This document shows positions 1 to 8,293 of a DNA stretch of 62,010 nt, piece by piece. The stretch's first letter is position 1. Each line of letters begins with the position of its first letter. Source of the DNA: Gemmatimonadota bacterium (lineage in GTDB: Bacteria > Gemmatimonadota > Gemmatimonadetes > Gemmatimonadales > GWC2-71-9); assembly GCA_020350425.1 (NCBI GenBank), contig CP070716.1:1350995-1413004 (forward strand), written 5' to 3'. The notes under the pieces were generated by a model. That model searched no databases and was not told the origin of the DNA. It worked only from the letters and a program-made list of their open reading frames with translations. The position numbers and the translations under genes were made by a program.

Positions 1-1
1 C

Positions 2-784
2 GCGACCCGTGGCATCAAGCCCGTCGTGGAGATCCAGTTCTTCGACTACATCTGGCCGGCCTACCACCAGATCCGCAGCGAGATGGCCCTGCTCCGCTGG
101 CGCAGCAACAACGCGTTCAAGTGCCCAGCCGTGATCCGGGCCACGTACGGAGGCTACCTGAAGGGCGGAGCGGTCTATCACTCGCAGACGGGCGCGTCAC
201 TCTTCACTCACATACCGGGCCTGCGGGTGATATGCCCCGCGACGGCGCTCGACGCCAACGGACTGCTGCGGACCGCGATCCGATGCGATGACCCGGTGCT
301 CTTCTTCGAGCACAAGCATCTCTACCGGCAGACCTACAACAAGGCCGCGTATCCCGGTCCCGAGTTCATGATCCCCTTCGGGAAGGCCAAGGTCGTGCGG
401 GAGGGATCGGACCTGACGGTGATCGCCTACGGCGCGCTGGTGCAGCGATCTTTCGTGGCGGCCAAGGAGCTTGCGGAGAGCGACGGCGTCGACGTCGAGG
501 TGATCGACCTGCGATCGCTGAGTCCCGTGGACTGGACCACGATCAGCCAGTCGGTGCAGAAGACCAACCGCGTCATCGTGGCGTATGAGGATTCGCTGTC
601 GTGGGGCTATGGAGCGGAGATCGCGGCTCGTATCGGCGACGAGCTCTTCCCGTGGCTGGACGCGCCGGTGAGGAGGGTCGCGTCAACCGACACGTTCGTG
701 GCGTACTCGCCGGAGCTGGAGGATGTGATTCTGCCGCAGGTGGCGGACGTCACGGCTGCCATTCGAGAGCTGCACGCCTACTGA
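2..784 (+). CDS. 2-oxo acid dehydrogenase E1 component, beta subunit/domain (partial, 5' end outside window)
   Basis: Open from the window edge; in-frame coding continues upstream of the first GTG at 26, so the true start lies outside. The visible ~260 residues are the end of the transketolase pyrimidine-binding domain (the [12 protein letters not shown] stretch and the [14 protein letters not shown] region) followed by the transketolase C-terminal domain. This is the thiamine-diphosphate E1 beta of branched-chain or pyruvate dehydrogenase complexes, which decarboxylates a 2-oxo acid and acylates the E2 lipoyl group. It could be a free beta subunit or the C-terminal half of an alpha-beta fusion; the missing N-terminus decides this. 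Its stop sits next to the convergent stop of the kinase gene. Confidence 0.9.
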   Translation, partial: ATRGIKPVVEIQFFDYIWPAYHQIRSEMALLRWRSNNAFKCPAVIRATYGGYLKGGAVYHSQTGASLFTHIPGLRVICPATALDANGLLRTAIRCDDPVLFFEHKHLYRQTYNKAAYPGPEFMIPFGKAKVVREGSDLTVIAYGALVQRSFVAAKELAESDGVDVEVIDLRSLSPVDWTTISQSVQKTNRVIVAYEDSLSWGYGAEIAARIGDELFPWLDAPVRRVASTDTFVAYSPELEDVILPQVADVTAAIRELHAY

Positions 785-2692
785 TCAGGCCTTCCCGAGC
801 GCTTCCTTGATCTCTCCCGCCGCGTCGATCGCCGCCTCGACGTCGATCCTGAGCGCTCGAGCCTGCTGCGTGGCGGATGTGAGGTCGCTGAGCACCTGAT
901 CCATGCCGGCGGAGCGCAACCGCAGTAGATCGAACCGCACGTTCTGCACGGCCAGCACGCACGAATCGAACTGTGACTCCACCTTGCCGCGCCGCTTGAT
1001 CAACTCCTGCAGAGCCGCCCGCTGGCGTTGCAGCAGCTCGAGGCGCCGTGTGCTGTCGGCGTCGGTGGGGCCACTCTCGAACTCCTGAATGCGCGCGTCG
1101 AGACGTGACAGCGCGTCGTTGTCTACGTCCCGGTCCATCGCCTGCAGCGTTCGCGCCAGCTCGACGGCGCGCTCCATGAGCGCGTTGACAGTCGGCACCA
1201 CCTCGGGCAGCATTTGCCGGTCGGCGTCCGGCAGTTTCTCCACCAGACGCGCGATGGCCGCGTGGTCCTTGCGCATCTGCTCGATCTGGCTGACCATCGT
1301 GCCGAACTCGCCGGAGGTGGGCTCCACCATGCTCGCCGGGAGCGCCGCCTTGGCCGAGCCGACTGCGCCCGGTCCCGGCAGCGCGTCGGGAGCCGGCGGG
1401 CGGTTGAGCACGTCCCGCATGCTGTAGCCGGCCGACCAGAGCTTCCCGTACTGTGAGCCGAGGCCGATACCCCAGCCGATCGCCGGGAAGAGGAACCACG
1501 GAGAGTCGATCCCGGTCACGACGTTGAGCAGCAGCAGGCCGCCGCATACCGAGACGTACGAGGCGAAGTTGGCCCGGAACTTCCGGACGATACCGGGCTC
1601 GCCCTGCTGGTCCCGCTTCTCAGGGCTCTTGCGTGCCTCCCGCCGCTCCAGCCGGGCCCGCGGCCGGCGTGCGGGGGCACGGCCTTCGGAGAACCAGTCC
1701 CACCACTCCGCGTCCTTCGGGCGCGCGGGTGGCCGATCGCGGCCCTCGGCCCGCTGCGATCGGGGCACCGGACGGCCGCCGCCGGTGCGGCTGGGCCGGC
1801 GGCTCAGCGCCGAACGAGGTCGGTACGGCCCCGACTGCCGGCTCTCCAGCGCCCGACGGAGCGCGTCTGCGGTGGGCCAGCGGTTTTCGGGATCCTTGTC
1901 GAGGCAACGCATCACGGAGGTGGCGAGCTCTTCGGGGCAGTCCGACCGGATGCTGCGGATTTCGGCCGGCACCTCGGTCACCTGCTTGAGCAACATGCCC
2001 GCCACCGTCGGCGCCTTGAACGGCAGGTCGCCGGTGAGCATCTCGTACGCGACGACGCCGAGCGAGTAGATGTCGCTGCGGGCGTCGATCTCCTTCTCAC
2101 CGCCGGCCTGCTCCGGACTCATGTAGGCAGGCGTCCCGATGGCCACGCCGGTGCCCGTCAGTGTCCCGCCGCCAGCGTCGGTGAGGGCCTTGGCGATCCC
2201 GAAATCCGTCACCATCACGCGGCGGCGGGTGCCCTCCAACAGGATGTTGTCGGGCTTGATGTCCCGGTGGATCACGCTCATGGCGTGGGCGAGTCCCAGG
2301 GCGTCGGCCGTCTCCTTCATGACCCGGCGGGCTTCCTCGGCGGGGAGTCGCTCCCGGCGCCTGAGACGCGCCGCCAGGGACTCGCCGTCCACGTACCCCA
2401 TGACGAAGTAGACCAGCCCCTCGTCCTCTCCGACGGCGTGGATGGGAACGATGTGCGGGTGGGAGAGGCGGGCCGCCGTTTGGGCTTCCCGCAGGAACCG
2501 CTTACGGATCTCTTCGCGGAAGGCGAGCTCGGGAGGGAGGACCTTGATGGCTACACGGCGCTTGAGCCGGACGTCGCGCGCGCTGTAGACGATGCCCATG
2601 CCGCCCCGACCGATCTCCCCCTCGATCTCGTAGGAGCCGGCTAATGCGTCGGCCAGGCGGGACGCGACAGTGCCCAAGTTCTTGGCTTCCAT
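785..2692 (-). CDS. Membrane-attached Ser/Thr protein kinase (PknB-like)
   Basis: 635 aa from the ATG at 2692 (the reading frame is open further upstream, but the kinase fold starts about 20 residues after this codon). Kinase domain about 20-290: glycine loop GRGGMG at 28-33, Lys50, HRDIKPDN at 142-149, and DFG with Asp163. All catalytic residues are present, so it should be active. An Arg/Pro-rich linker follows, then two short hydrophobic segments (around FASYVSVCGGLLLLNVV and FLFPAIGWGIGLGSQYG) and a C-terminal Glu/Arg/Leu-rich coiled-coil tail of about 200 residues. There are no PASTA repeats. The hairpin membrane domain plus coiled-coil tail probably gives a cytoplasmic kinase with a cytoplasmic sensory or assembly tail. 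Substrate unknown. Confidence 0.92.
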   Translation of the reverse strand: MEAKNLGTVASRLADALAGSYEIEGEIGRGGMGIVYSARDVRLKRRVAIKVLPPELAFREEIRKRFLREAQTAARLSHPHIVPIHAVGEDEGLVYFVMGYVDGESLAARLRRRERLPAEEARRVMKETADALGLAHAMSVIHRDIKPDNILLEGTRRRVMVTDFGIAKALTDAGGGTLTGTGVAIGTPAYMSPEQAGGEKEIDARSDIYSLGVVAYEMLTGDLPFKAPTVAGMLLKQVTEVPAEIRSIRSDCPEELATSVMRCLDKDPENRWPTADALRRALESRQSGPYRPRSALSRRPSRTGGGRPVPRSQRAEGRDRPPARPKDAEWWDWFSEGRAPARRPRARLERREARKSPEKRDQQGEPGIVRKFRANFASYVSVCGGLLLLNVVTGIDSPWFLFPAIGWGIGLGSQYGKLWSAGYSMRDVLNRPPAPDALPGPGAVGSAKAALPASMVEPTSGEFGTMVSQIEQMRKDHAAIARLVEKLPDADRQMLPEVVPTVNALMERAVELARTLQAMDRDVDNDALSRLDARIQEFESGPTDADSTRRLELLQRQRAALQELIKRRGKVESQFDSCVLAVQNVRFDLLRLRSAGMDQVLSDLTSATQQARALRIDVEAAIDAAGEIKEALGKA

Positions 2693-2774
2693 GTAGCATA
2701 TGGTCCAGACCCGGGGTAGATTAAAGGGCCGCAACCCCCTTGGCAACCTGAATGTACGCTATTCTGAGACCGAA

Positions 2775-3020
2775 ATGCGTTGGGTGACTGACGATGCCGG
2801 GCGCCGCTGGTCCGCCGAGCGGGTGGGCCGGACCTCGGGGATGGTCCCGTCCAAGAAGGACAAGCGTGCGTTTCCCGAGCCGGCCGACATCATACGCTTT
2901 GAGTGCCAGTCCGACCGCTCGGAGCCGTCGCGCGAGACGACCGCGCGCGCCGGGTTGCTCGAGCAGCTGACCGAGTCGGAACTCAGAGCCCTGCTCAACG
3001 TCGCCCCCAGGGCCCCCTAG
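2775..3020 (+). CDS. Small conserved-looking hypothetical protein (81 aa)
   Basis: 81 aa from the ATG at 2775 (MRWVTDDAGRRW...). The frame is open further upstream, but this start leaves room for a promoter divergent from the kinase gene. The composition looks like real coding: alternating charged and hydrophobic residues, a PADIIRF strand, and a C-terminal helix (LLEQLTESELRALL). There is no signal peptide or membrane segment. I do not recognise a named family. It reads like the short proteins that sit near protein kinases or Lon in Gemmatimonadota, but that is an impression from memory. It lies between the divergent kinase gene and lon. Confidence 0.6.
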   Translation: MRWVTDDAGRRWSAERVGRTSGMVPSKKDKRAFPEPADIIRFECQSDRSEPSRETTARAGLLEQLTESELRALLNVAPRAP

Positions 3021-3153
3021 CTGGAGATCGCCACGGACGAGGACCACCGGCCATATTGGCAGGCGGGTCCGCGCGCCCGCCCGCACCGGCAGGAACACGT
3101 GTCTCGAGGGGGGTGTTCAACCCGTGGGAAGCTGTGTTGTGCCGCCCTTCGCG

Positions 3154-3170
3154 TGGCACGATCCCTGCTT
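3154..3170 (+). promoter_or_regulatory. Candidate sigma-54 (RpoN) -24/-12 promoter of lon
   Basis: TGGCACG at 3154-3160, four bases, then CTGCTT at 3165-3170. The consensus is TGGCACG-N4-TTGCW, so only one base differs in the -12 element, and the GG and GC cores have the correct spacing. Transcription would start near 3180, leaving a ~30-nt leader before the lon ATG at 3210. It is the only match of this quality I noticed in an intergenic region of the window. I did not find an obvious upstream enhancer site. Confidence 0.6.
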
Positions 3171-3209
3171 TACGCCGAGTAGAACCCCTCGATGGGAGGG
3201 GAGGGCCAT

Positions 3210-5630
3210 ATGTCGGAGATAACGTCGACGCGCATGCGGCTCGCAGTGCTGCCGCTGCGAGAGACAGTCATGTTCCCGGGCGTCACGGCGCCCATCGGGG
3301 CGGGTCGCCCCGGCACACTGCGGGCCATCGAAGCCGCCCTCAAGGATGAGGAGCAGCTGATCTTCGCGGTCGCGCAGCGGGAGAACGTGGACATGGCCCG
3401 GCCGGAGGTGCTCTTCACCACCGGCACCGTGGCCCGCATCGGCCAGGTGCAGCGCGGCCTGGGCGGCATCCAACTCCTCCTGCAGGGGGAGTACCGGGCG
3501 ACCGTGCTCCAGTACTCCGCGGACGCCGGCTACATCGAGGCCGTCGTGCAGGAGGCGCCCGACCTCCCTCCACTGGACCCCCTGGACGCGGCGTTCGTCG
3601 CCCTGCACAAGGAGGTGCGGGAGCGGGCCGCCGAGCTGGGTGTGAAGACGGGGCTCCCCGAGGACGTCGTCACGCAGGTCCTCGACGGCGTGGAGGATCC
3701 CGGGCGCTTCGCCGATCTCGTCGCCGGCTACATCGACATCTCTCCTGCCGAGCGCCAGGCGCTGCTCGAGACGCGCGGCGTCGAGGAGCGGCTGCGGCGC
3801 GTGCTGATTCACGTGCAGCGGCAGCTGGAGTTGGCCGACGCGCAGGAGGAGATCAAGTCGAAGGTCCAGGAAGAGATCGGCGAGCGGCAGCGCGAGATGT
3901 TCCTGCGCGAGCAGATGAAGGCGATCCAGAAGGAGCTGGGCGAGGACGACTCGCAGGAGGTCGACGAGCTGCGTGAGCGACTGCTGGAGCTCGAGTTGCC
4001 CGAGGAGGCGCGTAAGGAGGTGGACCGGGAGCTCCGACGGCTCGCGCGGACGGGGAAGGACTCGATGGAGGCGCAGGTCATTCGCACCTTCCTCGAGACG
4101 GTGGCCGAGCTGCCGTGGAGCAAGCGCAGTGAGGACCACCTCGACCTGAAGGAGGCGGCCCAGATCCTCGACGAGGACCACTACGGCCTGCAGGACGTGA
4201 AGGACCGTGTGCTCGAGTTCCTGGCCGTGCGACAGCTGCGGCAGCAGCGTGACGTGCGCACCACCGGCGAGTTCGTAGGAAACGTCGACGACCGTCGCTC
4301 CAGGGGATCGATCCTCCTGTTCATCGGTCCGCCGGGCGTGGGCAAGACGTCTATCGCCAAGTCGATCGCCCGCTCCATCGGACGCCAGTACGTCCGCATC
4401 TCGCTCGGGGGCGCGCGTGACGAAGCGGACATTCGAGGGCACCGCCGCACGTATGTCGGTGCGATGGCCGGCCGCATCATCGAAGGGATGAAGCGAGCCG
4501 GGACCAAGAACCCGGTGTTCCTGCTGGATGAGGTCGACAAGCTCGGGGTGTCCTTCCAGGGCGATCCGGCATCGGCGCTCCTGGAAGTACTCGATCCGGC
4601 ACAGAACGACTCGTTCACCGATCACTATCTCAGCGTGCCGTTCGATCTCTCCGAGGTGCTATTCATCGCCACGGCGAACTTCCGGCAGATGATCCCGGCG
4701 CCGCTGCTGGACCGCATGGAAGAGGTGGAGTTCTCCGGCTACACCGAGAATGAAAAGCTCCAGATCGCGAAGCAGTTCCTGGTACCGCGGCAGCTTTCCG
4801 AGGCGGGACTCGCGCCCCGGGAGCTCGTATTGACGGAGGGCGCCATCCTCAAGGTGGTCTCCGGCTACACGCGGGAGGCCGGGGTGCGGCAGCTGGAGCG
4901 CGAGCTCGGCAGGATGGCGCGAAAAGTGGCCCGCAAGATCGCCGCTGGCGACGTGGAGCACCTGGAGCCGACGGAAGAGGACGTGGAGGAGTTGCTCGGT
5001 CGGCCCACGGTGTTTCCCGAGCGCCGGGCCGAGGAAGACACAGTCGGCGTCGCCACGGGGATGTTCTACACGCCCGTGGGCGGCGACATCATGTTCGTAG
5101 AGGTCTCAGTGATGAACGGGCGCGACAACCTCGTGCTCACCGGACAGCTCGGCGACGTGATGAAGGAATCGGCGCAAGCCGCGCTGACCTACGCCAAGTC
5201 CCACGCCGAGCAGCTGGGTATCGGAGAGGACTTGGCGGGCAAGGACTTCCACATTCACGTCCCGGCCGGGGCGATTCCCAAGGACGGCCCGTCGGCGGGA
5301 GTCACCATGGCGACGGCGCTGGTGAGCGCCCTGTCCGGCGTTCCCGTGCGCAGTGATGTGGCGATGACGGGAGAGATCACGCTGTCGGGCCGGGTGCTGC
5401 CGATCGGCGGGGTGAAGGAGAAGGTGCTGGGTGCCTGCCGGGCGGGGATCTCGAACATCATCCTTCCCAAGGAGAACGAGGCGGATCTGCGGGATCTGAG
5501 CGAGGACGAGCGGCAACACATCACGGTGTACCCGGTGGAACAGCTGAGTGATGTGCTCGATGTGGCGCTGGTGGGTGCTGGGGGCCGCAAGATGGAGGCG
5601 TCGGAGGAGCCCGCGGGCGTCACCAGCTGA
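3210..5630 (+). CDS. lon: ATP-dependent Lon protease
   Basis: 806 aa. The start is the ATG at 3210, preceded by GGGAGGGGAGGG (3195-3205); an earlier in-frame start at 3192 has no such site. Order: N-terminal LON substrate-binding domain (about 10-205), coiled coil, AAA+ module with Walker A GPPGVGKT at 373-380, and serine protease domain with catalytic Ser695 in GPSAG and Lys738 in the KEK motif. These are 43 residues apart, as in E. coli Lon. It degrades misfolded and regulatory proteins in the cytoplasm. A strong candidate sigma-54 promoter lies just upstream, which is not the usual heat-shock control. The end overlaps the convergent TetR gene by 11 bp. Confidence 0.98.
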   Translation: MSEITSTRMRLAVLPLRETVMFPGVTAPIGAGRPGTLRAIEAALKDEEQLIFAVAQRENVDMARPEVLFTTGTVARIGQVQRGLGGIQLLLQGEYRATVLQYSADAGYIEAVVQEAPDLPPLDPLDAAFVALHKEVRERAAELGVKTGLPEDVVTQVLDGVEDPGRFADLVAGYIDISPAERQALLETRGVEERLRRVLIHVQRQLELADAQEEIKSKVQEEIGERQREMFLREQMKAIQKELGEDDSQEVDELRERLLELELPEEARKEVDRELRRLARTGKDSMEAQVIRTFLETVAELPWSKRSEDHLDLKEAAQILDEDHYGLQDVKDRVLEFLAVRQLRQQRDVRTTGEFVGNVDDRRSRGSILLFIGPPGVGKTSIAKSIARSIGRQYVRISLGGARDEADIRGHRRTYVGAMAGRIIEGMKRAGTKNPVFLLDEVDKLGVSFQGDPASALLEVLDPAQNDSFTDHYLSVPFDLSEVLFIATANFRQMIPAPLLDRMEEVEFSGYTENEKLQIAKQFLVPRQLSEAGLAPRELVLTEGAILKVVSGYTREAGVRQLERELGRMARKVARKIAAGDVEHLEPTEEDVEELLGRPTVFPERRAEEDTVGVATGMFYTPVGGDIMFVEVSVMNGRDNLVLTGQLGDVMKESAQAALTYAKSHAEQLGIGEDLAGKDFHIHVPAGAIPKDGPSAGVTMATALVSALSGVPVRSDVAMTGEITLSGRVLPIGGVKEKVLGACRAGISNIILPKENEADLRDLSEDERQHITVYPVEQLSDVLDVALVGAGGRKMEASEEPAGVTS

Positions 5631-6246
5631 GCGAGCGCGCCAACAGGCTCGACACCTCGTTGAGCCATGCGGCCCGGCGGCCCTCCGCCGGGCCGTTCTG
5701 CATGAGCGACCCCTCGAGGGCGAAGTAGCCGAGAAGCAGCACCACGGCCTGGCGGGCCACCGACTGCGGATCGGCGTCGTCCCGGTAGTGCCCCAGGCCC
5801 TGGCCATCCGACACCGCCTGGGCCAGCCGGTTCGCGAGGTTGCGGGTGGGGAGGTCGGCGGCGGCGTCTTCCTCTCGGTCGAACGCGCCCCGGACCAGCA
5901 ACCTCGCCAGGTCGGGGGCATCGGCCAGAGCCTCAAACGCCGACCTGAGTTCCTCTCTGAGTCGTCCCGCCGCGTGCTCCGGCGCGTTCCTGACATTTCT
6001 GGCCGCACGGTCAAGTTGCGTGACGGCCTCATCCATGACGGCGCGGTAGAGGCCAGCCTTCGACCCGAAGTAGTAAAACAGGAGCTGTTTGTTGACGCCG
6101 GCTCGTCTGGCGATGCGGTCGGTGCGAGCTCCGGCATACCCATGCTGCGCGAACTCGGGGATCGCGGCCTCGATTAAGAGCCTAGGAGAATTGCGGTTAG
6201 CGGAATCACGGGCCACGGCGTCAACCGGGTGGTTGAGGCAGGCCAT
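5620..6246 (-). CDS. TetR/AcrR family transcriptional regulator
   Basis: 208 aa from the ATG at 6246. The N-terminal helix-turn-helix is about residues 20-65 (AGARTDRIARRAGVNKQLLFYYF, with the usual YYFGSKAGLY end). The C-terminal helical ligand domain is unassigned. A TTGACA box and a weak -10 lie so close to the ATG that transcription may begin inside the annotated frame. A GTG at 6216, ten codons in and still before the helix-turn-helix, is a possible alternative start. The target is not evident: neighbours are lon (convergent) and a TrmB regulator. Confidence 0.88.
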   Translation of the reverse strand: MACLNHPVDAVARDSANRNSPRLLIEAAIPEFAQHGYAGARTDRIARRAGVNKQLLFYYFGSKAGLYRAVMDEAVTQLDRAARNVRNAPEHAAGRLREELRSAFEALADAPDLARLLVRGAFDREEDAAADLPTRNLANRLAQAVSDGQGLGHYRDDADPQSVARQAVVLLLGYFALEGSLMQNGPAEGRRAAWLNEVSSLLARSLSW

Positions 6247-6275
6247 ATACTCGGTGTCGCGGTGTCGCTTGTCAA
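6247..6275 (-). promoter_or_regulatory. Candidate promoter/operator of the TetR gene with tandem GCGACACC repeat
   Basis: Read leftward: TTGACA (complement of 6270-6275), 17 bases, then GAGTAT (complement of 6247-6252). The spacer holds two perfect adjacent copies of GCGACACC (plus-strand GGTGTCGC at 6253-6260 and 6261-6268). The -35 box is perfect and the -10 weak. The direct repeat between the boxes is a plausible repressor site, perhaps for autoregulation. Confidence 0.4.
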
Positions 6276-6292
6276 GACACCAAGAAGGCTGG

Positions 6293-6985
6293 TCAGGCGG
6301 TCAAAGCAGCGAGACAGGCGCTTGCGGCGCCCCGGAGGATGGGGTCCGACGACCAGTAGCCCGACAGGGAGCCTTCGCGCGCAGTGGCCAGGACGGTGGC
6401 GCCGGGTGCCAGCAGAATGGTGGCCGGCGCTCCGAAGTGCCGTTCCAGGGCATCGGCGTCCACCGTGCCCTTTATCGTGAGGGGAAACCCCTTCGGTCGA
6501 GCGCCAGCCACCCACAGCTCGGTGTCGGCCCCGTCCGCGGCCCGCTTGCGCCAGACAGGCAGCAGCTGTGAGATCTGTCGCTCCGTCCCCAGAAACGAGA
6601 CGGGGCCCGCCGCCCGCGCGGCCGTGCGCAGCACCAGCTCCTGGAGCTCTCGCTCACCCCGAATTGGGACGATCGCTGGTTCGCCTGCGCTCCCTCGGTC
6701 GCGCAGCTGGCGCTCGAGCCGGTCGAGCTGCCGGGCCTGGCCCCGAGCCACCAGAGCGAGCAGGGCGTCGGGGGCCACTGCCCGAAACACCCTGGGCGTC
6801 TCCTCTCCGGCTACGGCCGCCCCCTTGGCCACGAGTCCGTTCAAGGCCTGGTAAGTGTTTGCTCTGGCAATGCTTATGGCCTTGGAGAGCCGATACCCGG
6901 ACGACGGACCCCGCTCCAGGAGCGCCTCGTAGACCAGGCTCTCGGTTGGGGTGAATCCGAACGGTGTGAAGTCCAGGGATTCCAT
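6293..6985 (-). CDS. TrmB family transcriptional regulator
   Basis: 230 aa, ATG at 6985. The N-terminal winged helix is about residues 8-75 (FGFTPTESLVYEALLERGPSSGYRLSKAI then ARANTYQALNGLV), the TrmB layout. It is followed by a helical linker rich in Arg/Leu (residues 85-100) and a C-terminal sensor domain of the phospholipase D-like TrmB type (GPVSFLGTERQISQLLPVW...). TrmB proteins are sugar-responsive repressors in archaea and are also widespread in bacteria. A perfect inverted repeat covers the bases directly before the start codon, suggesting autorepression. No obvious target gene is adjacent. Confidence 0.85.
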   Translation of the reverse strand: MESLDFTPFGFTPTESLVYEALLERGPSSGYRLSKAISIARANTYQALNGLVAKGAAVAGEETPRVFRAVAPDALLALVARGQARQLDRLERQLRDRGSAGEPAIVPIRGERELQELVLRTAARAAGPVSFLGTERQISQLLPVWRKRAADGADTELWVAGARPKGFPLTIKGTVDADALERHFGAPATILLAPGATVLATAREGSLSGYWSSDPILRGAASACLAALTA

Positions 6986-6987
6986 AG

Positions 6988-7007
6988 GTAGTAGCTGGCG
7001 CTACTAC
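6988..7007. promoter_or_regulatory. Perfect inverted repeat GTAGTAGC-TGGC-GCTACTAC before the TrmB gene
   Basis: Eight-base arms (6988-6995 and 7000-7007) with a four-base centre, ending two bases before the TrmB start codon at 6985. It occupies the place of the ribosome-binding site or a leaderless 5' end. That position suits an operator bound by the TrmB protein itself. A hairpin in the mRNA is the alternative. Confidence 0.45.
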
Positions 7008-7087
7008 TATTGCCCTTTTGGTGCCGCGGCGCAAGCTGGGGATCGCCGGGAGGGGTCCCCGCCGAGCCTGGACTGGGCCGCAGCCGG

Positions 7088-8194
7088 CTAGGTGTACTCC
7101 AGTTCCCAGCCCGCGAGCTTGGCGATCAGCGCCAGCCGGAACGTCACGTCGGCCTTGCGCCGCTCGGCGGTCTTTCCGTCCACCTCAAGCGGGAACGCGA
7201 AATCCGCGAGCCGGGAGCTGCTCTTGGGCAGGGCCCGGAGGTTCCTCGGGTTCCACACGCCCAGCTCGTCGCAGTCCCGGATCAGACGGCAGAGAATCCG
7301 CTGCGCCGTGGTGGATACGCCCAGGACTCCGAGGCGCGCGAGGATCTCGATCCAATACAGTGCAAACGGCAGGTCCTTCGGGTTGCCCGAGGAGTCGGCC
7401 TTGAGCGGGTCACCGAGCAGTTGGAACGTCGGCCTGATGATCTTGCGCCCGACCTGAATCACATAGGTGCGCTTGGGTGCCGCCTGCACCAGGTACGCGC
7501 CCAGGCGGTCCACGAACCCGGCCCGCTCTCGTTGCAGGTTGGGCATGTAGGCGACGATCGCGACGGAGAAGACCGTCGGGGGGTACGCCTCCGGGTGCAG
7601 AATGTTGCGGGACCCCGACCGCTTGATCGGCTTGTCGGAGATCTCGCTCCTCAGGAACTGCGAAACCCGGGACGAGATCTTGTGCGCGGCGCCCCGCACC
7701 CGGGGGTCGTCGATGTTGCCGGCGTGGGCCAGCGCCACCGCAGCGGCTTCCCGCATCAGGTCGCGGGCCCACACGCCGAGCTCCGGATTCGCCTTCGCAG
7801 CCTTCTGGTACTCGAACAACAGCGCCGGGTCCTCGTCCCGCGAGAGGAGCCGGTGGAACACCCGCTCCGTCATCCGGTACGCGCGCTCTCCCTGCGGGTA
7901 GCCCAACTCGACCAAGTGACGGTATTGCGCCACTGTCCCGACATCTTTGATCCCCTGCGCCTTCGCCTGTGTGAGGCCTAGGATGTTGCCCGCCCAGATC
8001 CCGCTCGCGTTCTGCTTTCGTAATGTCTGCGTAACGCCTTTATCGGCAAGGACTTCCGTACGCAAGGCGTGCACGTCGGCGGGGGTAGCTGAGCCGGGGG
8101 GGAGAATCTCGGTGAGCGTGCGCCAGCGGATCGGAGCACAGGCATGTTCTCTGATCCAGCTGACCGGAACCCGGTGTGTAGTCGGCAGATCCAG
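7088..8194 (-). CDS. Unknown all-helical protein, probable CTG start
   Basis: 368 aa if it starts at the CTG at 8194; the first conventional start in frame is a GTG at 8074. Reading upstream of 8074, the frame stays open to a stop at 8294-8296 and the residues look like protein (VPVSWIREHACAPIRW, then RTLTEILPPG). There is no ATG, GTG or TTG in that stretch. An AAGGAG site (complement of 8203-8208) lies exactly 8 nt before the CTG. The protein is rich in helices with Arg/Leu/Ala, has no signal peptide or clear membrane segment, and carries a C-terminal GVWNPRNLRALPKSS...FPLE region. I do not recognise the family and assign no function. Confidence 0.7.
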   Translation of the reverse strand: MDLPTTHRVPVSWIREHACAPIRWRTLTEILPPGSATPADVHALRTEVLADKGVTQTLRKQNASGIWAGNILGLTQAKAQGIKDVGTVAQYRHLVELGYPQGERAYRMTERVFHRLLSRDEDPALLFEYQKAAKANPELGVWARDLMREAAAVALAHAGNIDDPRVRGAAHKISSRVSQFLRSEISDKPIKRSGSRNILHPEAYPPTVFSVAIVAYMPNLQRERAGFVDRLGAYLVQAAPKRTYVIQVGRKIIRPTFQLLGDPLKADSSGNPKDLPFALYWIEILARLGVLGVSTTAQRILCRLIRDCDELGVWNPRNLRALPKSSSRLADFAFPLEVDGKTAERRKADVTFRLALIAKLAGWELEYT

Positions 8195-8293
8195 GGGATC
8201 GTCTCCTTGAGGAGCCGGGATGGGCCGGAAAATCGGGCGGGAACATACCCACTTTAACCCGTTTCGGCCAGGGGCAGAACGGGGGCAATACCG

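Noticed and set aside
3117-4625. 502-codon minus-strand frame over lon
   Set aside because: Shadow frame: composition typical of the reverse of a high-GC gene.
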